Shown in pieces: positions 1 through 14,000 of a DNA stretch of 64,000 nt. Source of the stretch: Tretioscincus oriximinensis (Eukaryota > Chordata > Lepidosauria > Squamata > Gymnophthalmidae). Made by a program: the position numbers and the translations under genes. Below the pieces are notes generated by a model that saw nothing but the letters and a program-made list of their open reading frames with translations, ran no database searches and was not told the DNA's origin. The first letter of the stretch is position 1. Every line of letters begins with the position of its first letter. The stretch spans positions 34,758 to 98,757 of the forward strand of contig JAJVDF010000464.1 in assembly GCA_022410635.1 (NCBI GenBank), given 5' to 3'.

Positions 1-520
1 TACTTATCCCGGACTCTATTGTAATATGGCTATTTGGAATAATGAACATCATGAATATTAGTAAAGAGAACAAATCTTGTATAGACAGTGGTATCTTAGC
101 GGGTCACATGGTGATGGTTAAAGGATGGAAATCCCATCAAAATTGGTCTATGGATGATTGGTGGCACTATCTTATCGAACTTATGAATTTTGATGCCCTA
201 CAAAGCAAAAGACTTCATTCTATTGGGATCAATCTAAAACCGCATTGGACTACAAAATGGCAAAGGCTCATCACCTACGGTTCAACCACTAACGCCCACA
301 TTCTTCTCAAAGAAACCATAAAGATGTTCCTCGAACAACGATGGATCTCATAATAACAACGATGGATTTCATAATAATCTCATACAACTCTACCTGAAAT
401 CTATAATTTCGGACTATCTCGTTCTATGGGGTGGGAGGGGAGGGGGGAAATATAAAGTTGTTGACAATGTCATATGATTTTGTGTAAATACTTGTAATAA
501 TAAAAAAAAAAAAAAAAAAG
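1..520 (+). mobile_element. 3' end of an L1-clade LINE
   Basis: The reading frame at 42-353 (AGHMVMVKGWKSH, LKPHWTTKW, LLKETIKMF) matches the C-terminus of the LINE at 44735-46998 (AGHLVIARGWKDH, ASPHWTIKW, LLKEAILMI). It is followed by a G-rich 3'UTR and a poly(A)-like run ending near 520. The left part is outside the window. Confidence 0.8.
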
Positions 521-1194
521 AAAGTTCTTTCCTATCCTAGAAAGTGGCGCTTATGTAGTCCAATGTTTTATTGCCCCCGAAGCATCTCTTCCTGATTTGG
601 TCTGGAGCCAAGGGAAACTCCCTGAAAATAAGTGCAGAAGAAAACCTAGGATGGGAAAATGGATATGCAGATCTAGACATGTTTCCATGGAATAAAAGGA
701 AAAGGCTGTTGGGAAGATAGCACTGGGTGGGATGCATGCACCTTCCTTCTAGGCTGATCAGGTGACCCCATTTTCCTGGGGAAACCCCAGTTTGGGGCAT
801 CTACCTCGTCAGTGGGCAATTTCCCCATTTTTTGCTGAGAATTTTTTTTAAAAAAATTAATTTTTAAATTCTGGTGGGGTGGGTGAGAAGGCCTTTTGGC
901 TCCACCCCCCAGGAGTGATGGCACTAATTTCTTGCACCCTTTGGAAATTCTCAAATGCTTTGCTGATTTCTCACACATTTTCATGAGTTTGGGGATTCTG
1001 GGTGGATGTGCATATTTGGTGGGGTGATTTGCATATTCATGAGTATGCAAATTGGCATGAATATTAATTACCCTAATTTGGGCCTCAGAAAATCTGGTCA
1101 GTCTACTTCCTTCCCCTGCATAGATTGTTTTTCCCTAGAGAGTACAGAGATTTTGCCAATACCACCACTGCATTTAGATGATTACAAAAACAAA

Positions 1195-1370
1195 GGCAAC
1201 TGAGTGATCTTGGGCCAATCACTCTCTCAGAACTCTGTTTAGAACTCTCTCTCAGCCCTGTCTAATTCACAGGACATCTGTTTGCGGAGAAAACAACAAA
1301 AGCTACGTGTTCCGCCCTTTGGTTGACCGCCATGAGATCTTTGGGTTCAAGGCAGGATTTAAGAACAAAC
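1195..1370 (+). mobile_element. Second tRNA-derived SINE family, fragment
   Basis: Contains TGATCTTGGGCCAATCAC and GAGAAAACAACAAAAGCTAC. It ends near an (AAAC)n run at 1363-1393. Confidence 0.65.
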
Positions 1371-1459
1371 AAACAAATAAACAAACAAACAAATAACTAA
1401 ATGTGCTAAACTGCACTTGGCAGTTTTCAAAGTGAACTCTGCTCTGGCTCCATGTTGCT

Positions 1460-1770
1460 AGAAGAAGAAGAAGATGAAGAACTTGGTTCTTATACTCCGC
1501 TTTTTCTCACCTTTCAAAGGGACTCAAAGCAGCTTACAAAGGTATTTTTGCCCAAAGGCTCACATTCTATCTTCCCCACCAGGCTCTGATGGTTCCCATG
1601 TATCTACTTGCAGTCACTTGCAATTTCTTGCAATTCATGCTTTCAAATAGCTGGGTTGGCTAGAGCTACAGGCTAGTGGAAGGTGCTCACCCCTCCCCAC
1701 GTCCCACACAGGGCTTCCAAACCCCATGTCCCAGCTGAGAGACAGATTCCTTAGCGACTGAGCTATCTGT
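1460..1770 (-). mobile_element. tRNA-derived SINE, (CTT)n tail
   Basis: On the minus strand the head GATAGCTCAGTCGCTAAGG resembles a tRNA A box. The body ends AAAGCGGAGTATAAGAACC and a (TTC) tail. Same family as the elements at 10684-11130, 31868-32290 and others. Confidence 0.85.
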
Positions 1771-1894
1771 GCCTGCTATCCGTTTGCTATCCAAACGGTG
1801 CTTGGTGAAAGACACGAAATGTGTTCACCCGTCTCAAAGCCGCACAGGATTCTCACGTTTTTTTCACATAGCGCGAATGCAGCCCAGCACTTAC

Positions 1895-2067
1895 CATATT
1901 TGGGATCCATGCTCCCAATTCCTGGCTTTTGCCTTTTGCGTACTGAATGGTTCGGATCGCCTGTTCATTGACCAGATGACAAACATGGGTTGCTAAAGCA
2001 CTTATCTTCCGAAAGGCACTTGGAGGAGAAATCTTGTTTGGTATATTTTCTGCCACAGGATCAAGAG
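1895..2067 (-). CDS. PLIN1: PLIN1 coding exon 5
   Basis: 173 nt between acceptor TTCTTGTAG and donor ATG|GTAAGTG. Phase 1 in and 0 out. It encodes KISALATHVCHLV and QELGAWIPNM, matching the perilipin segment that precedes the last exon. The following exon is not found between 1 and 1894, so it must lie off the left edge. Confidence 0.9.
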
Positions 2068-5000
2068 CTACAAGAAGGGGGAAAGGAAGAAGGGGAGAAT
2101 ATACGTGCAATTGTATTGTTTCAGAGGTTTGTGTTTCAGGAAAACACATTGAAACAGGATATTTTTTCTTCCTTTGATATATATAGTTATATAATGCATT
2201 GCTTCCCATTAAAATGTAATACTGAAGCACTGTTCAAAGAATAAAATGATAATCAGGTGGCCCTCCTGGTTGTACCACACTTCTCAGTAGCAAATGAAGT
2301 GGAACCCCAGGGCAAGGCCTTCTCAGTGGTTGCCCCAGTCTATGGAATATTCTCCCCCGCCAAGGTGTGTCTGTCATCATCATTGTATTATTTTAGAAGA
2401 TCTTTGAAGACGCCTCTCTTTTACCTGACCTTTGGTTGAAGAAATGCTGGTTTTCTTCCCACCTTCAGACACTGTTTTGATACTGTTTTAATATGCCAGT
2501 TTTGTATTGTTGTTTTTATTGTTGGCCGCCCTGAAATCTTCAGGCATAGGGTATAGGGTGGGGTATAAGTATAAGTAAATCTAAATATATAAAGCAGTAA
2601 CAGTGGTTAGTCCAATCAGACAACGAAGGGGGTGTAACTTCTGCCTCCCTCGCTCCGTGATTGGACAAACCATCGCTGGAGCACCGAAGCAAACCCAAAA
2701 CAAAATGGAGGGCAGATAGAGTTTTTCCACAAAGCCCGCCAACTCACTTGCCACAAGCTTTAATATGTTTTCTTTTTGGCGGGGAGGGTGTGGACTGAAG
2801 AAGAGAGGCTAGCGGCCTGAGCTTTCAGGCATCAAGGTTGGGCTAATTCCACTAGTGAATAAATAAATAACCTGTCTATTACTAATTCGCAACATGGCGA
2901 TTGGCTTGCTACATGAGGCAACTGCACCACTGACCCTACACCCAACCTGCTGGGGGGCTGACGTGATGGCCGGCTGGCACGGAAGCTGCAACATACCCAC
3001 ATTTCTGCAGGCTTTATACTAGTAGTACTATAAAAACATACTTCAAATCAAGAACAGGTGAAACAAAGAGACGTTCATAGTGCACAATCTACAGGCACAA
3101 GTGGTTTGTCAGTTCTGGGCAGAGAAAACATTTTTTTACTTTTGATGGTTTGCAATAACCTCAAGACCCCACAGAAGCCATAAAGACAATGATTATAGTA
3201 GCACAACCTTGCTTCTAAAAAATCTAGGATTCTAGATTTCCGGAAAAGCAGGCACCAAAATGGTAATGTGACCTCAAGTGCCACCTTGTGGAGATACAGA
3301 GAAAGATATCCATTATCACTTGCAGAATATAAAGTGCTGGTGTTCAGAAGGACTGCATAAACTCAGACTTCATCCACACCATGTTTCTCTATGTGATAAA
3401 AGTATGTCACATGTAATACTTTTGGGCATCAAGCTGTAGCAGTACTAGGAATGGTTGTCATAGTGGTTTTTTCAGTTGCTACTTCTGTGTAGCTCTTGTG
3501 GCACAATGTCCAGCTATAGAGCCATAAGATACTGCGCACAAAAACCCCCAGGACTAGTCTTGCCTCATGATCCTCTACCTGCCCTGCAGCAGCAGGATCA
3601 GAAGTTTTAAGACACACATTGTCACTGCTTTTTCCTGTTGAAAGGGCAGTGATCACAAATAAAAGACCTTTCACTGCCTTGCAGAAACGAGGTGATTTTA
3701 AAAGGAAAATTATTTTCCTTTAAAATTGTAGGCTTGGTTGGAGAGGAAGCCAGCCAATGATAAGAAGAGATGCAGAGAAACCATTGGAAGTCACAATCTA
3801 CAGCAGGGCTTCATGACAGTTGTAGGCAAATCCACAAGCCAGAGTAACAGTCATCATCCTGCTTGTGGACTTCAAAAACATAACACTGTAAGTATAAAAG
3901 ACAAGCTGTGGGAGACATTCGGAATTTCAAATCAGCTACCCAAAGTCCAAGTGTTATTTGATACCAAAATCTATATGTGCTCACAAATAACTGCTTTTAG
4001 CTACAGAAAGGAAGTGAAAAATAAGGGCAGCAACATCTAGAGCTGGATTTTGGAAGAACAAAAAAAACCCTCCAACAATTACCAAATAAATGGAGTTAAA
4101 ATTATATTTGTACTAAAACAAATAGTATTGTAGAATTTATGGAGAGCCTTAGATGGGAAGGATCTGAAAAAAACATTTATATCCATTTATAAAATAACAA
4201 CTTTTCCCTCTTCATCTTATTCTTCTAGGATTATCTCCAGATAAGCCAAAAGATTCTACCAACCTGATTTGTTCTCGGATTTTGGAAGGAGAAACTTCAT
4301 CAGCTTTCCCAATTTACTGATCATGGTATTTATGCCAGCTCTAGCCATTTGGCCTATTTGGCAACCTTTGGCATACTCAGCCACATCCCTTGGACTCATC
4401 TTGGGTTGCCTACAGTTTTCAGCAGCTAATCCCAAGGCAGCCCCAACAGTGCCTGAGGCAGAGCGCATCACATTTTGACCCTGGGTTAAGATGGACTCTT
4501 TTAAATCAGATGTAACCTAGAGAAACAGAGACAAATTGAGGGGGAAATTATCAAGTCACGTTCTGCTGTACCTGGAAAGATAACAAAGAATTATGCAGAA
4601 GATGAGTTGTCGAGAAAATTATGACATAAGAAGCAAACCCGAGGAGATTATTACACCACGAGCATCTGATCAAAAATGTGAACATTTAAGTGACAGATCC
4701 CAGTGTCATTGGATTCTTATTCCGGGGAGGTGGCTTTTTTGAGACAATTCAGATGAGTGGGTAAAATACGGATTTATCCATGTACCGCTCATAGTACCTC
4801 TACGTGACAGGAACAAGCATTAAAGTGTTTTGTAGCTCTGTGAATAAGTGTGCAGCCCCCCAATTGGCTGTTCTTTCCCCTCCCTTGTAGCCTAAAGCTC
4901 CAGTACTCATGTCTTGCCAAATGCTGGCTCTTCATGCACATGAACTTAGGGGAAAGAGGAAAACCAGTTATGAGGGCAGCTTGTAATTGCTCGCAAGAAA

Positions 5001-8000
5001 ATCTAGGGCAACAGAGGTTTTGTGAAAGGATTACAGAAAGTCCTTGATCGCGTGAGACAAAATCTTCCTGATGTAACTATTGTTGTGGTAGCAAAACCCC
5101 ATCAGGAGGGGGCCTTTGACAAATGGGCCCATGGGATATTCTTTGAAGAGAAAATTTTGCCAGGGACCAGCTTTGCAAACTGGTCATTTAAAATATGCCT
5201 CTAGATGTTGTCCTTCAGAGAGGGAGGATTATATTTTACATATGTTTTAATATTATTTTACATATTTGAGCAGTTTGATTTTGACACTCTGGGACCTTTT
5301 GCTGAAAGGTAATGACATATACATTTTTAAGGTAGATTAGGCTCACGGTGACTAGTTCAAGATCTTTGATGATATCCAAGTTTCTTGCTAGCAGCTACAG
5401 TATCAGGTGGTAAAATGTTAGTTTTAACCAAGCACCCAAACAAAGCTGCAGAAGGAAACTATTCCAAAATCAGGGAGCCACCACACGAAAGACCCTTTTG
5501 CTTTTCCTTGCACCTACACAAACTCCAAGGTCGTCTCCTTGAGTTTTCAATTTTTGTGCAGGTCTATATGGACTGAAGGACCAGAGATTGGTGTCTACTG
5601 TTTTTCACACTTTTATAAAAGATGGGCTATAAAATAATCGATGAATGAATGAACATATTCATCCTTCTGATGAATCTTAACAGATGAGAAAGATTTTATT
5701 TGGTTACCCTTCAGTAGAAGAAATAGCCTGGCTTACTATAAATACAATTTTTTACGTTTCGTTTAATCGCATTACTTACTTTCCCCACTGGATGACTGAG
5801 GGCAGGAACCTTTTGTTCTAAGTTGTCCAATCCTCTGCAAGCCAGAACATTGACCACTGCAACTAAATCATGGAGAACACTTTTTTTTTTTAGTAATGAG
5901 ACTTTGATATATTTTATATGCTTTAATTTACTCTGGATAAATTGTTAGCTCTTAAGTGTGTTTTTAAAAAATCAAGCCGCTGCACACAGTATTATTTCCC
6001 ATTACGCAAACATCAAAGAACGAAGAATGCAAACAGAGAAAGTAGCAGCCGGCCATTTTGAAATTATTCAAGCCTCTTGGTTTGGGGTGAGGTAGAGAAT
6101 CTTGATGCAGTCTCACATTATAGGCATCTTTGCTAGGATTCGAAAGGCTTCCAGAGAAATGTTGAAATACCAACGGAATCAGCCATTGCTGATCCTTTCT
6201 GGAAGCATTGCAAAATGTTGCGTCTTCCACTGTGAAGCTGCCTGCAGTCCTGCTGTATGAGGCACCATCATAGGAAAGTGAAAATCACAAGACTACACCA
6301 GCCAGTAGAACTGCAGCCTTGTGGCGGCTCAGGGTAGATTCTAAGGTAAGTATGATGCCAATTAGGATTTATCCCCATGCAAGAATTCAGCCGAGTTGGT
6401 AGCAACATCACCTTCAATCTGCCCCATAAGGCCATGCACGTACAGCGACCCACTCGCTAAAAAGGTCCATTGTTGTGGAATTACCAGCCATGCAATTTGT
6501 GAGATTCAGGAGGCATTTTGTAAAATCCAAAACAAAGCTTTGTGGGGACATTCAGTAATGTGAACTTAGCAAGTCTCGCAAGACTTTGGGGCAACTTGCA
6601 AACGTCCATTGGTTCTTAGCTGACAGAGAATGCTTGGAAATTGTAGGAAGACTTGCAGAGAATGCTGGGGATTGTAGTAAGGGAAGCACAGCAATGCTTT
6701 ATGTGGCTCGTCATGTGATGCGATTGCTAAACAATACGATGGAACTGCGTGGAAGCTTTAGGGTACGAGGGGGTTTGTTTCATTCATTGTGTGGACTCTC
6801 ATCTGTGCACAATAAACTCTGCCTTTGATTGAGGATCTGTAAGTAATTTCTACCACATAATTTAAAGCATCCCATGGTTTTATGCTACTTCTTAAGGCCT
6901 GTTTTGGTGGTGGAGGTAGAAGCAGGCTTAAACCCTTCAAGAAATACTGGGTAGCTGTCCCTAGCTAATTCCAAGTGTCCAAAAGAACAAAGAAACAAGT
7001 CCAGACATCACTGGATTATTTATATAAAAGTCCATAAAACTGAAAATACATCACAAAATGCCCATGAAAGTTACAACGAGAGCTAAAGGTTCACACAAGA
7101 GTTATATGCTGTCAATGGACAATGGGATGTGGCAGGCTGGCCAGATACGTTTTGACCTGATGTCCTCTAGGTCTTCTAGCTCCATTCACTATTTTAATTC
7201 CCCACAATGTTCTGGATACTATGGAAAAATTAAAATGGAGGCTACATCAAGGATATGTGCACGAGAGGATGAAATGGGATCTCTCAAACATGAACTTCCA
7301 AATGTTAAACTATGATTATCATCATTTCATGTTCTTGTACATATAGATTGTGGCTGTTGAAAGATCTGGAGGTTTAAGATTTGCCTTTTGAGAACTTACC
7401 ACTTTTTCTTAACATAAAAACACAGGAAAGCAGTTCATTTATGTGATCTATAAGATATAGACCCTCAAGAATGCGATGTTAAGTAACACAATAACTATAA
7501 ACCAGAAACTGCATACATCATGCATTGTTTTGCCCTGGGATAATACATACGCTGTGGCTCCAGTTTGTGTACCACTGGCTTCACGCTCCAAGCAGCCAAG
7601 GAGCCGACACTCTGAAGACCTTTTTCGTAGGCTCTGCATACCGCTGTCACCAAGGGATGAGCTTCTTTCACGGTGGAGTACATCTTCTGGAGGCCACTGC
7701 ATGTTGAACTGACTATTGGAAGGTGCCAGATCCTGTGCCATGCATTACTGTCCTATGAAGAAGAGAAGACTAGAGGTGTAAAGGTTCAAATTCCTTCCCA
7801 ACTGTGAAGTTCTGTGGTGACATTTGGTCAGACGCCTGCACTTCCTTGGTTGAAAGCTGTGAAAAATCTGCAAACTTTGTCTTAAACTGAGAGACAGTGG
7901 ACATAAATAAAGTCCAGCAAAGGAGCTAGCAGCACTTTGAGACTAACTTGAGAAAAGTGGGAGGCATAAGCTTCCGTAGACACGTCTACTGAAGAAGACG

Positions 8001-11000
8001 AAGTAGACATGTCTACGAAAGCTTATGCCTCCCACTTTTCTCAAGTTAGTCTCAAAGTGCTGCTAGCGCCTTTGCTGGACTTTCTACTAGACTAACACAG
8101 CTATTTCTCTAAAATAAATAAAGTGAATAGCCTTTGGGTCTCCAAGTATTGCTGGTGTTTGACTTCCATGTGCCCCAGCCAACACGGCCAATCGAAAAGG
8201 CATGCGGGTTCAACAGCCACAGTTCAACCTCTGAAGCAGCACAGGTGAGCTAGTCCATTTAAATTTAATGTCCCTGGAACGAGCAGTCACTGCGTGGGGT
8301 GCTTAAGAACATTAGCATTTCTTTAGAGAGTCTAGCTAGGGAATTTTTAACACCTTAGAGTATAACAAGAAAAAGGAACACGGCTTCGTTTTTTTGTAGA
8401 CAAGTCTACCTCTTTTTTTTATTTATTTATTTTTATTGAATTTTTCTATTTGTATACATACATATATATATATATATACATACATATATACTCCCCCTGC
8501 TCTCCAATTTCCCTCCCCATTCCCCCGGGCTGTAGGTTTATCATTTTCCATCTGGGTGGGAATTTATATATTCCTTTGTTTTCATACTGTTACATTTCAT
8601 ATATCAACCTTAATTTATAATTTAATGAGGTTGTACTATTTCCTGGCTTAAATAATTATATATTCTCACCCAAGTTTCTTTCATTTCCCTTGCTTTATTA
8701 TAATTATTCATATGATTTATTTTTGTTGAAGTTATACCTCTTCAGATTCCTTGTGTGTCCAATCACACTTGGCCAATAAAGAACTCTATTCTATTCTATT
8801 CTATTCTATACTTAGCTAACTTACTTCTTCGGGCATTAGAAGAATTAGACTTGCCTATGAAAGCTCACGCCGACTATTTTTTACCTGTTAGTTTCTAAGG
8901 TGCTACGAAACCCCCTTACTACCATGGATATTCTGGATTCAGGTTAACATGGCTATTCCTTTGAAATGTCCTTAGATAAGCTCTTCTGAGAACTATGCGG
9001 AGAGAACCTCTTATTGAATTCTGGTAGTCAAATGGCCAGTGGTGGCCAAAGGAAACCAATGTGATGTCACCTTTTGGACCATGGAATTTTTGCAAAACAA
9101 AGAAACGATATAGGTTACAGTAGACTGTATTTCAAGGGATTAATTTTTATTCATTAATGGTGGCATTATTTATGGAACTTCTAGAACTATGAAATGACTT
9201 CTAGGAATTTTTAATGAAATTTAGAAGTGATTATGAAAAATTGCAAGAACGTACATCTCTTTTCTTAGATTTTAGGGTGCAAAAACCAGCTGGGTGACCT
9301 TGGTCTAGATACAGTTTTTGGAGCTCTTGCAACCCCATCCGCTTCACAAGGTGTCTGTTGTGAAGAAAGAAGGTTGTGCAAAGCGTTTGATTGCCTTCTG
9401 GTTAAAAAAGGAGGGGGTATTGAAACCAATTCTTCTTCTTCTGGTAATTACAGTGACACTTTCAGATTTCTTTCTGGACAATGTAACTGACAAGGCAATA
9501 TCCAAGGTCAGTCATAGCATTTCTAGTTTTGAATGGTGAAAGTGTTGCACTTTTACTGCTTTCTTGGATTAATTTAGAAAGGCTGGAAGGACGTTCTAGC
9601 AAAGTTCCTTTGCTTATGCAATCCAAGGAGCATGGCAGAGAGAGAGAGATACCAGGCAGATGAGAGGAATAAGAGTGCCTAGAGGTGAAGATTAAAACCT
9701 GCAGTTCTCCCACCATAAGTAATAAAAGTTGTGTGTAAAGTTCAACATTCCAAGGTATGATGACCATTGACCATCGAGGGACATTTTGGAACTGGAGAAG
9801 GTGCAGAAAAAGGCAACAAAAATGATCAAGGGTCTGGAGCAGAATCCCTTACGAAGTCAGGCTGCAACGTCTGGGTCTCTTCAGACTTGAAAGACGACGT
9901 CTGAGAGGTGATCTGATTGAAGTGTACAAAATCATGCATGGGATCGACAGGGTGAATAGAGAAAACATGTTTTCTCTCTCCCACAACACTAGGACCAGGG
10001 GGCCCTCCTTAAAATTGTTGCGTAGAAAAGTGAGAACAGACAAAGGAAAGTGTTTTTTCACCCAGAGGGTCATCGGCCTGTGGAATTTACTTCCTGAAGA
10101 GGTAGTGGTAGCTAACAGCTTGGATAGTTTCAAGACAGGACTAGACAGGTTTATGTACACCAAGGGTATAAATGGATACTAGGATGGATGTCTGGACTCC
10201 TGAAATACCTTTTGCAGGGAGTCATGAACAGGAGCATATTTTGCTTTCCTCTGTTCAGACTGCCCAGGTGCATCTGGTGGGCCTCTGTGTGACACAGAAT
10301 GCAGGACTTGATGGGCTGTGGCCTGATCCAGTATGGCTCTTCTTATGTTCTTATGTTCTTTTGACATGGCTGGAACTTTGGCAACCTCCAGAGACCTGAG
10401 TCCTGGGTTGCTGGACTAAAAGTTAGAAAGATAGAACTGGCTAAAAGATAGAAAATAGAAGGAAGTAATAAATGGACTGTTTTGTGGGAGGAAAGATGTG
10501 AGAAGTGGAAGAGCCCGGGGTTCAGTACTGGGACCAGTACTGGGAAGAAAAGGAAGGAAAGGAAGAACAAAGGAACAATTTTACAAAAGGTGTAAGCGAA
10601 GGAAAGGAAAATGAAAAGAAAGAAGGGATGAAACAAAGAAGCAGCGAGTGAAAGAGAAAGGGGAGATGGAATGGGTGGAGGCATGAAGAAGAAGAAGAAG
10701 AAGAAGAAGAAGAAGAAGAAGAAGAAGAAGAAGAAGAAGNAAGAAGAAGAAGAAGAAGAAGAAGAAGAAGAAGAAGAAGAAGAAGAAGAAGAAGAAGAAG
10801 AAGAAGAAGAAGAAGAAGAAGAAGAAGAAGAAGAAATTGGTTCTTATACCCTGCTTTTCTCACCTTTCAAAGAGACTCAAAGTGGCTTACAAGGATATAT
10901 TTTGCCCGAAGGCTCACATTCTATCTTCCCCACCAGGCTAGGGTGGTTCCCATGTATTTACTTGCAGTCAGTTGCAATTTCTTGCAATTCATCCTTTCGA

Positions 11001-14000
11001 ATAGCTGGGTTGGTTAGAGCTACAGGCTAATGGAAGGTGCTCACCCCTCCCCACGTCCCACACAGGGCTTCGAAGCCCCATCTCCCAGACGAGAGACGAA
11101 TTCCTTAGCGACTGAGCTATCAGGGGAGCAAGAGGGTCTGGGAGCTGCATTGCTCTAACACAATGGCTTATTCCCCTAGTCATTATATAATATTGGGAAT
11201 GCTACACATAATTGCATCTGAAGAAACAGATGCAGGTTGCATCCACATATAGTTTTTTCATGCTATGAAAGCATGATTATGGGGGATCTTGCTCATGTAA
11301 TTTTGGGGATCCAGGATCAATAGTGCTGGAAAGGGCTGTCATACTTTCCCTTGCTTGTACTTTCACACAGCATTCACAGGGCAATCTCCTGATGCCCAGA
11401 CAACCTGCCAGGATCTACAGCCCTCTTCATCAGTGATAGCAGAAGTAGGAGGGCAATCAGTTGCTTTTTCTAGTTAAATTTATACCGTGGGGAGGAATTA
11501 TGAAATTTTAAAACTCCACTGGCATGGACGTAAAACTCAATAAGTTTAAAAGTAAGTTTTTTTGTTCCTGAATTCCCTGCCCAGAAACAAAATCAGCCAG
11601 CAACCAACGATAGAAGGGATTTATAGCATGTTTTCCTGGGAAATGCAGAGAAATTCATAGAAGGAAAAGTGGCCAGCAATTATAACAAGAATGATCAAGG
11701 ATCTGGAGCATCTCCCTTATGAAGTCAGGCTGCAATGTCTGGGCCTCTTCAGCTTCAAAAACCTACGTTTGAGAGATGATCTGATTGAAGTATACAAAAT
11801 CATGCATGGGATGGATAGGACCAGAGGGCCTTCCTTGGAACTGATGGGCAGAAAAGTGAGAACAGACAAAGGACAGTATTTTTTAACCCAGAGGGTCATT
11901 GGCCTGTGGAATTTTCTTCCAGTAGAGGTGGAGCTTGCTTCAAGACAGGGCTAGACAGGTTTATGGACACCAAGGGTATAAGTGGGTATTATGATGGATG
12001 TCTGGATGCTGCCTCTGGGATGGAGCAACAGGCAGGACTCCCGAAATGCCATTTGCAGGGAGTGATGAACAGGAGCATATTTTGCTTTCCTCTGTTCAGA
12101 CTGCCCAGTTGCATCTGGTGGGCCTCTGTGTGGGACAGAATGCTGGACTAGATGGGCTCTGGCCCCATTCAGTATGGCTCTTCTTATGTTCGTATAATCG
12201 TGTAAGTCTTTTATAGCGCTGGATGACAAAATAACACTAGAAAAGGCAGGTGTCTGGATGCACTTGAAGGCAATAAAAGCTCATTCTAGGTTCTAAGATA
12301 TTGCAAGGCCTCTTTGCTAGGAACACAGAGTTGTAGTGTTCCAGATATCATGCTGGCATAAGGACGCAATATTTCATAGTATCATTAATATGGAAAATAT
12401 GACAATGACGCTGGTTTCCCATAATAGTAAATGCTTATTCTCTGTCTCTAGCAACTTCTGTGAACTTTTCCCTTGCAAATGCTTGGAAGCCAGCCAAGGA
12501 AAAGGAAACAGTGACACCAAACCAGCAGCAGGAATTCCTGGCCTGCGTAATACAAGCGCCACGCTTACACAGTATTTGGAAACAACATCTTAAGCGCAAA
12601 TCAAAACACTGCTCACCCCTGCCCCTTGCTTGAGTTGTAAATCAAATTAAAACTGTTGAAAGAAGAAGAAAAAGAGTTGTTTTTTATTCCCCACTTTTCT
12701 CAATCTGAAGGGAATCAAAGTGGCTTCGGTTTGTCTCTTCACAACAGACACCTTGTGAAGTAGGTGGGGCTGAGAGCACTCTGAAGAACTGTGACTAGCT
12801 GGCTTTTCTGGAGAAATGCAGAATCGAACTATGCCAGACTGATACAAGGGAAGTCTGGCTACTGCATTTTCCACCTCTATTGAGGTACTTAAGGAACCTG
12901 TAATTCTAAATTTACTTCAGAGCTAACAGCAAGGTCTTCTCAATAGATATATCGTATAACTGAGATATACTAGAGAATAGTATTGAAAAGTCAATTCAGC
13001 AATTCCAACTCAAAGTGAAGCTCATATATGATCTGGATTCATTACATACACGGAGTGATCCATTTCAAGCGTTTATTTTTTTGACTAGCATGTGACACCA
13101 TGAGATTATAATATTCTGAGATTCTGACTTTTGGGTTTTCGTTATCTAGAAGCCACCTTTATCAGTGTTTTAAAAAAGTTTCAAATAGATCATGCTGTGT
13201 TTAAAAATATAAGTTTCACTATTTGAATGCCATTAACTGCAATAAATTCACTTTTCCACAATATTCTAACCTATTGAAATGCACTAGGATATAGTGACTT
13301 TACACGGCGTGTTTCAATTGCAGTGGTTTTAAAATCAGGAATAAACCATTCATGAATCCATGCATACGTACCTTCACCCTTTTGAAAATAAACCATTAGA
13401 AAGCCTTATCCATGTGGAACATACAAGAGGGCTAACCAGGAAGTAAATACTGAGCATGCTCAATATGCAATTCTGCATTGTCTTGTGCTAGCGTCTTCTC
13501 AGGATATCCTGGTAATCCCATTAAGGATCTGGGCACACAGGAACGCTTCTGGCCTCCATGGCTGCAAGTATGGCCATTTTGGAAAATATACTGCTCAAAA
13601 CAATTAAGGGAACACTTTAACATACACTGTTGTGTTAAAGTGTTCCCTTAATTGTTTTGTGCAGGATACTATTCCGGGGTAAAGGACATTTTTTCAGTTC
13701 TTCATGCAGGTTGAAAACCTCATGTACCTGCAGCCATTATCTCCTTAATTTCCAGGGGTTGTGGACCCCAGAGAATAATGCAGACTAGTAGGAGTTGTAA
13801 AGGTCAAATGCAGTGCAAAGAGGAAAACCTGTTTGCTAAAGTTACCAGGGAACCTTTTTGGGAACAGCCTTGTTTAGGTTCAATGACTTTCACTTACCTT
13901 AAGGCTTCCATTCTGAATGACCGGTTTGCGTTTGGCTGCCATAGTTAAACATCAGCCCTGTAAAGCAAAGTGTGGAGAATGAATTCATTTGCCATAGCAA

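Noticed and set aside
3429..3674. Candidate PLIN1 exon on the minus strand after exon 4
   Set aside because: The acceptor and phase would fit, but the translation has no perilipin resemblance, while 2067-1895 fits in phase and sequence.
8436..8651. 71-codon frame starting in the AT repeat
   Set aside because: Low-complexity retroelement sequence with no domain.
10522..11030. Open frames with poly-Lys, poly-Glu, poly-Leu or poly-Ser
   Set aside because: They come from the (GAA)n microsatellite and contain an N.
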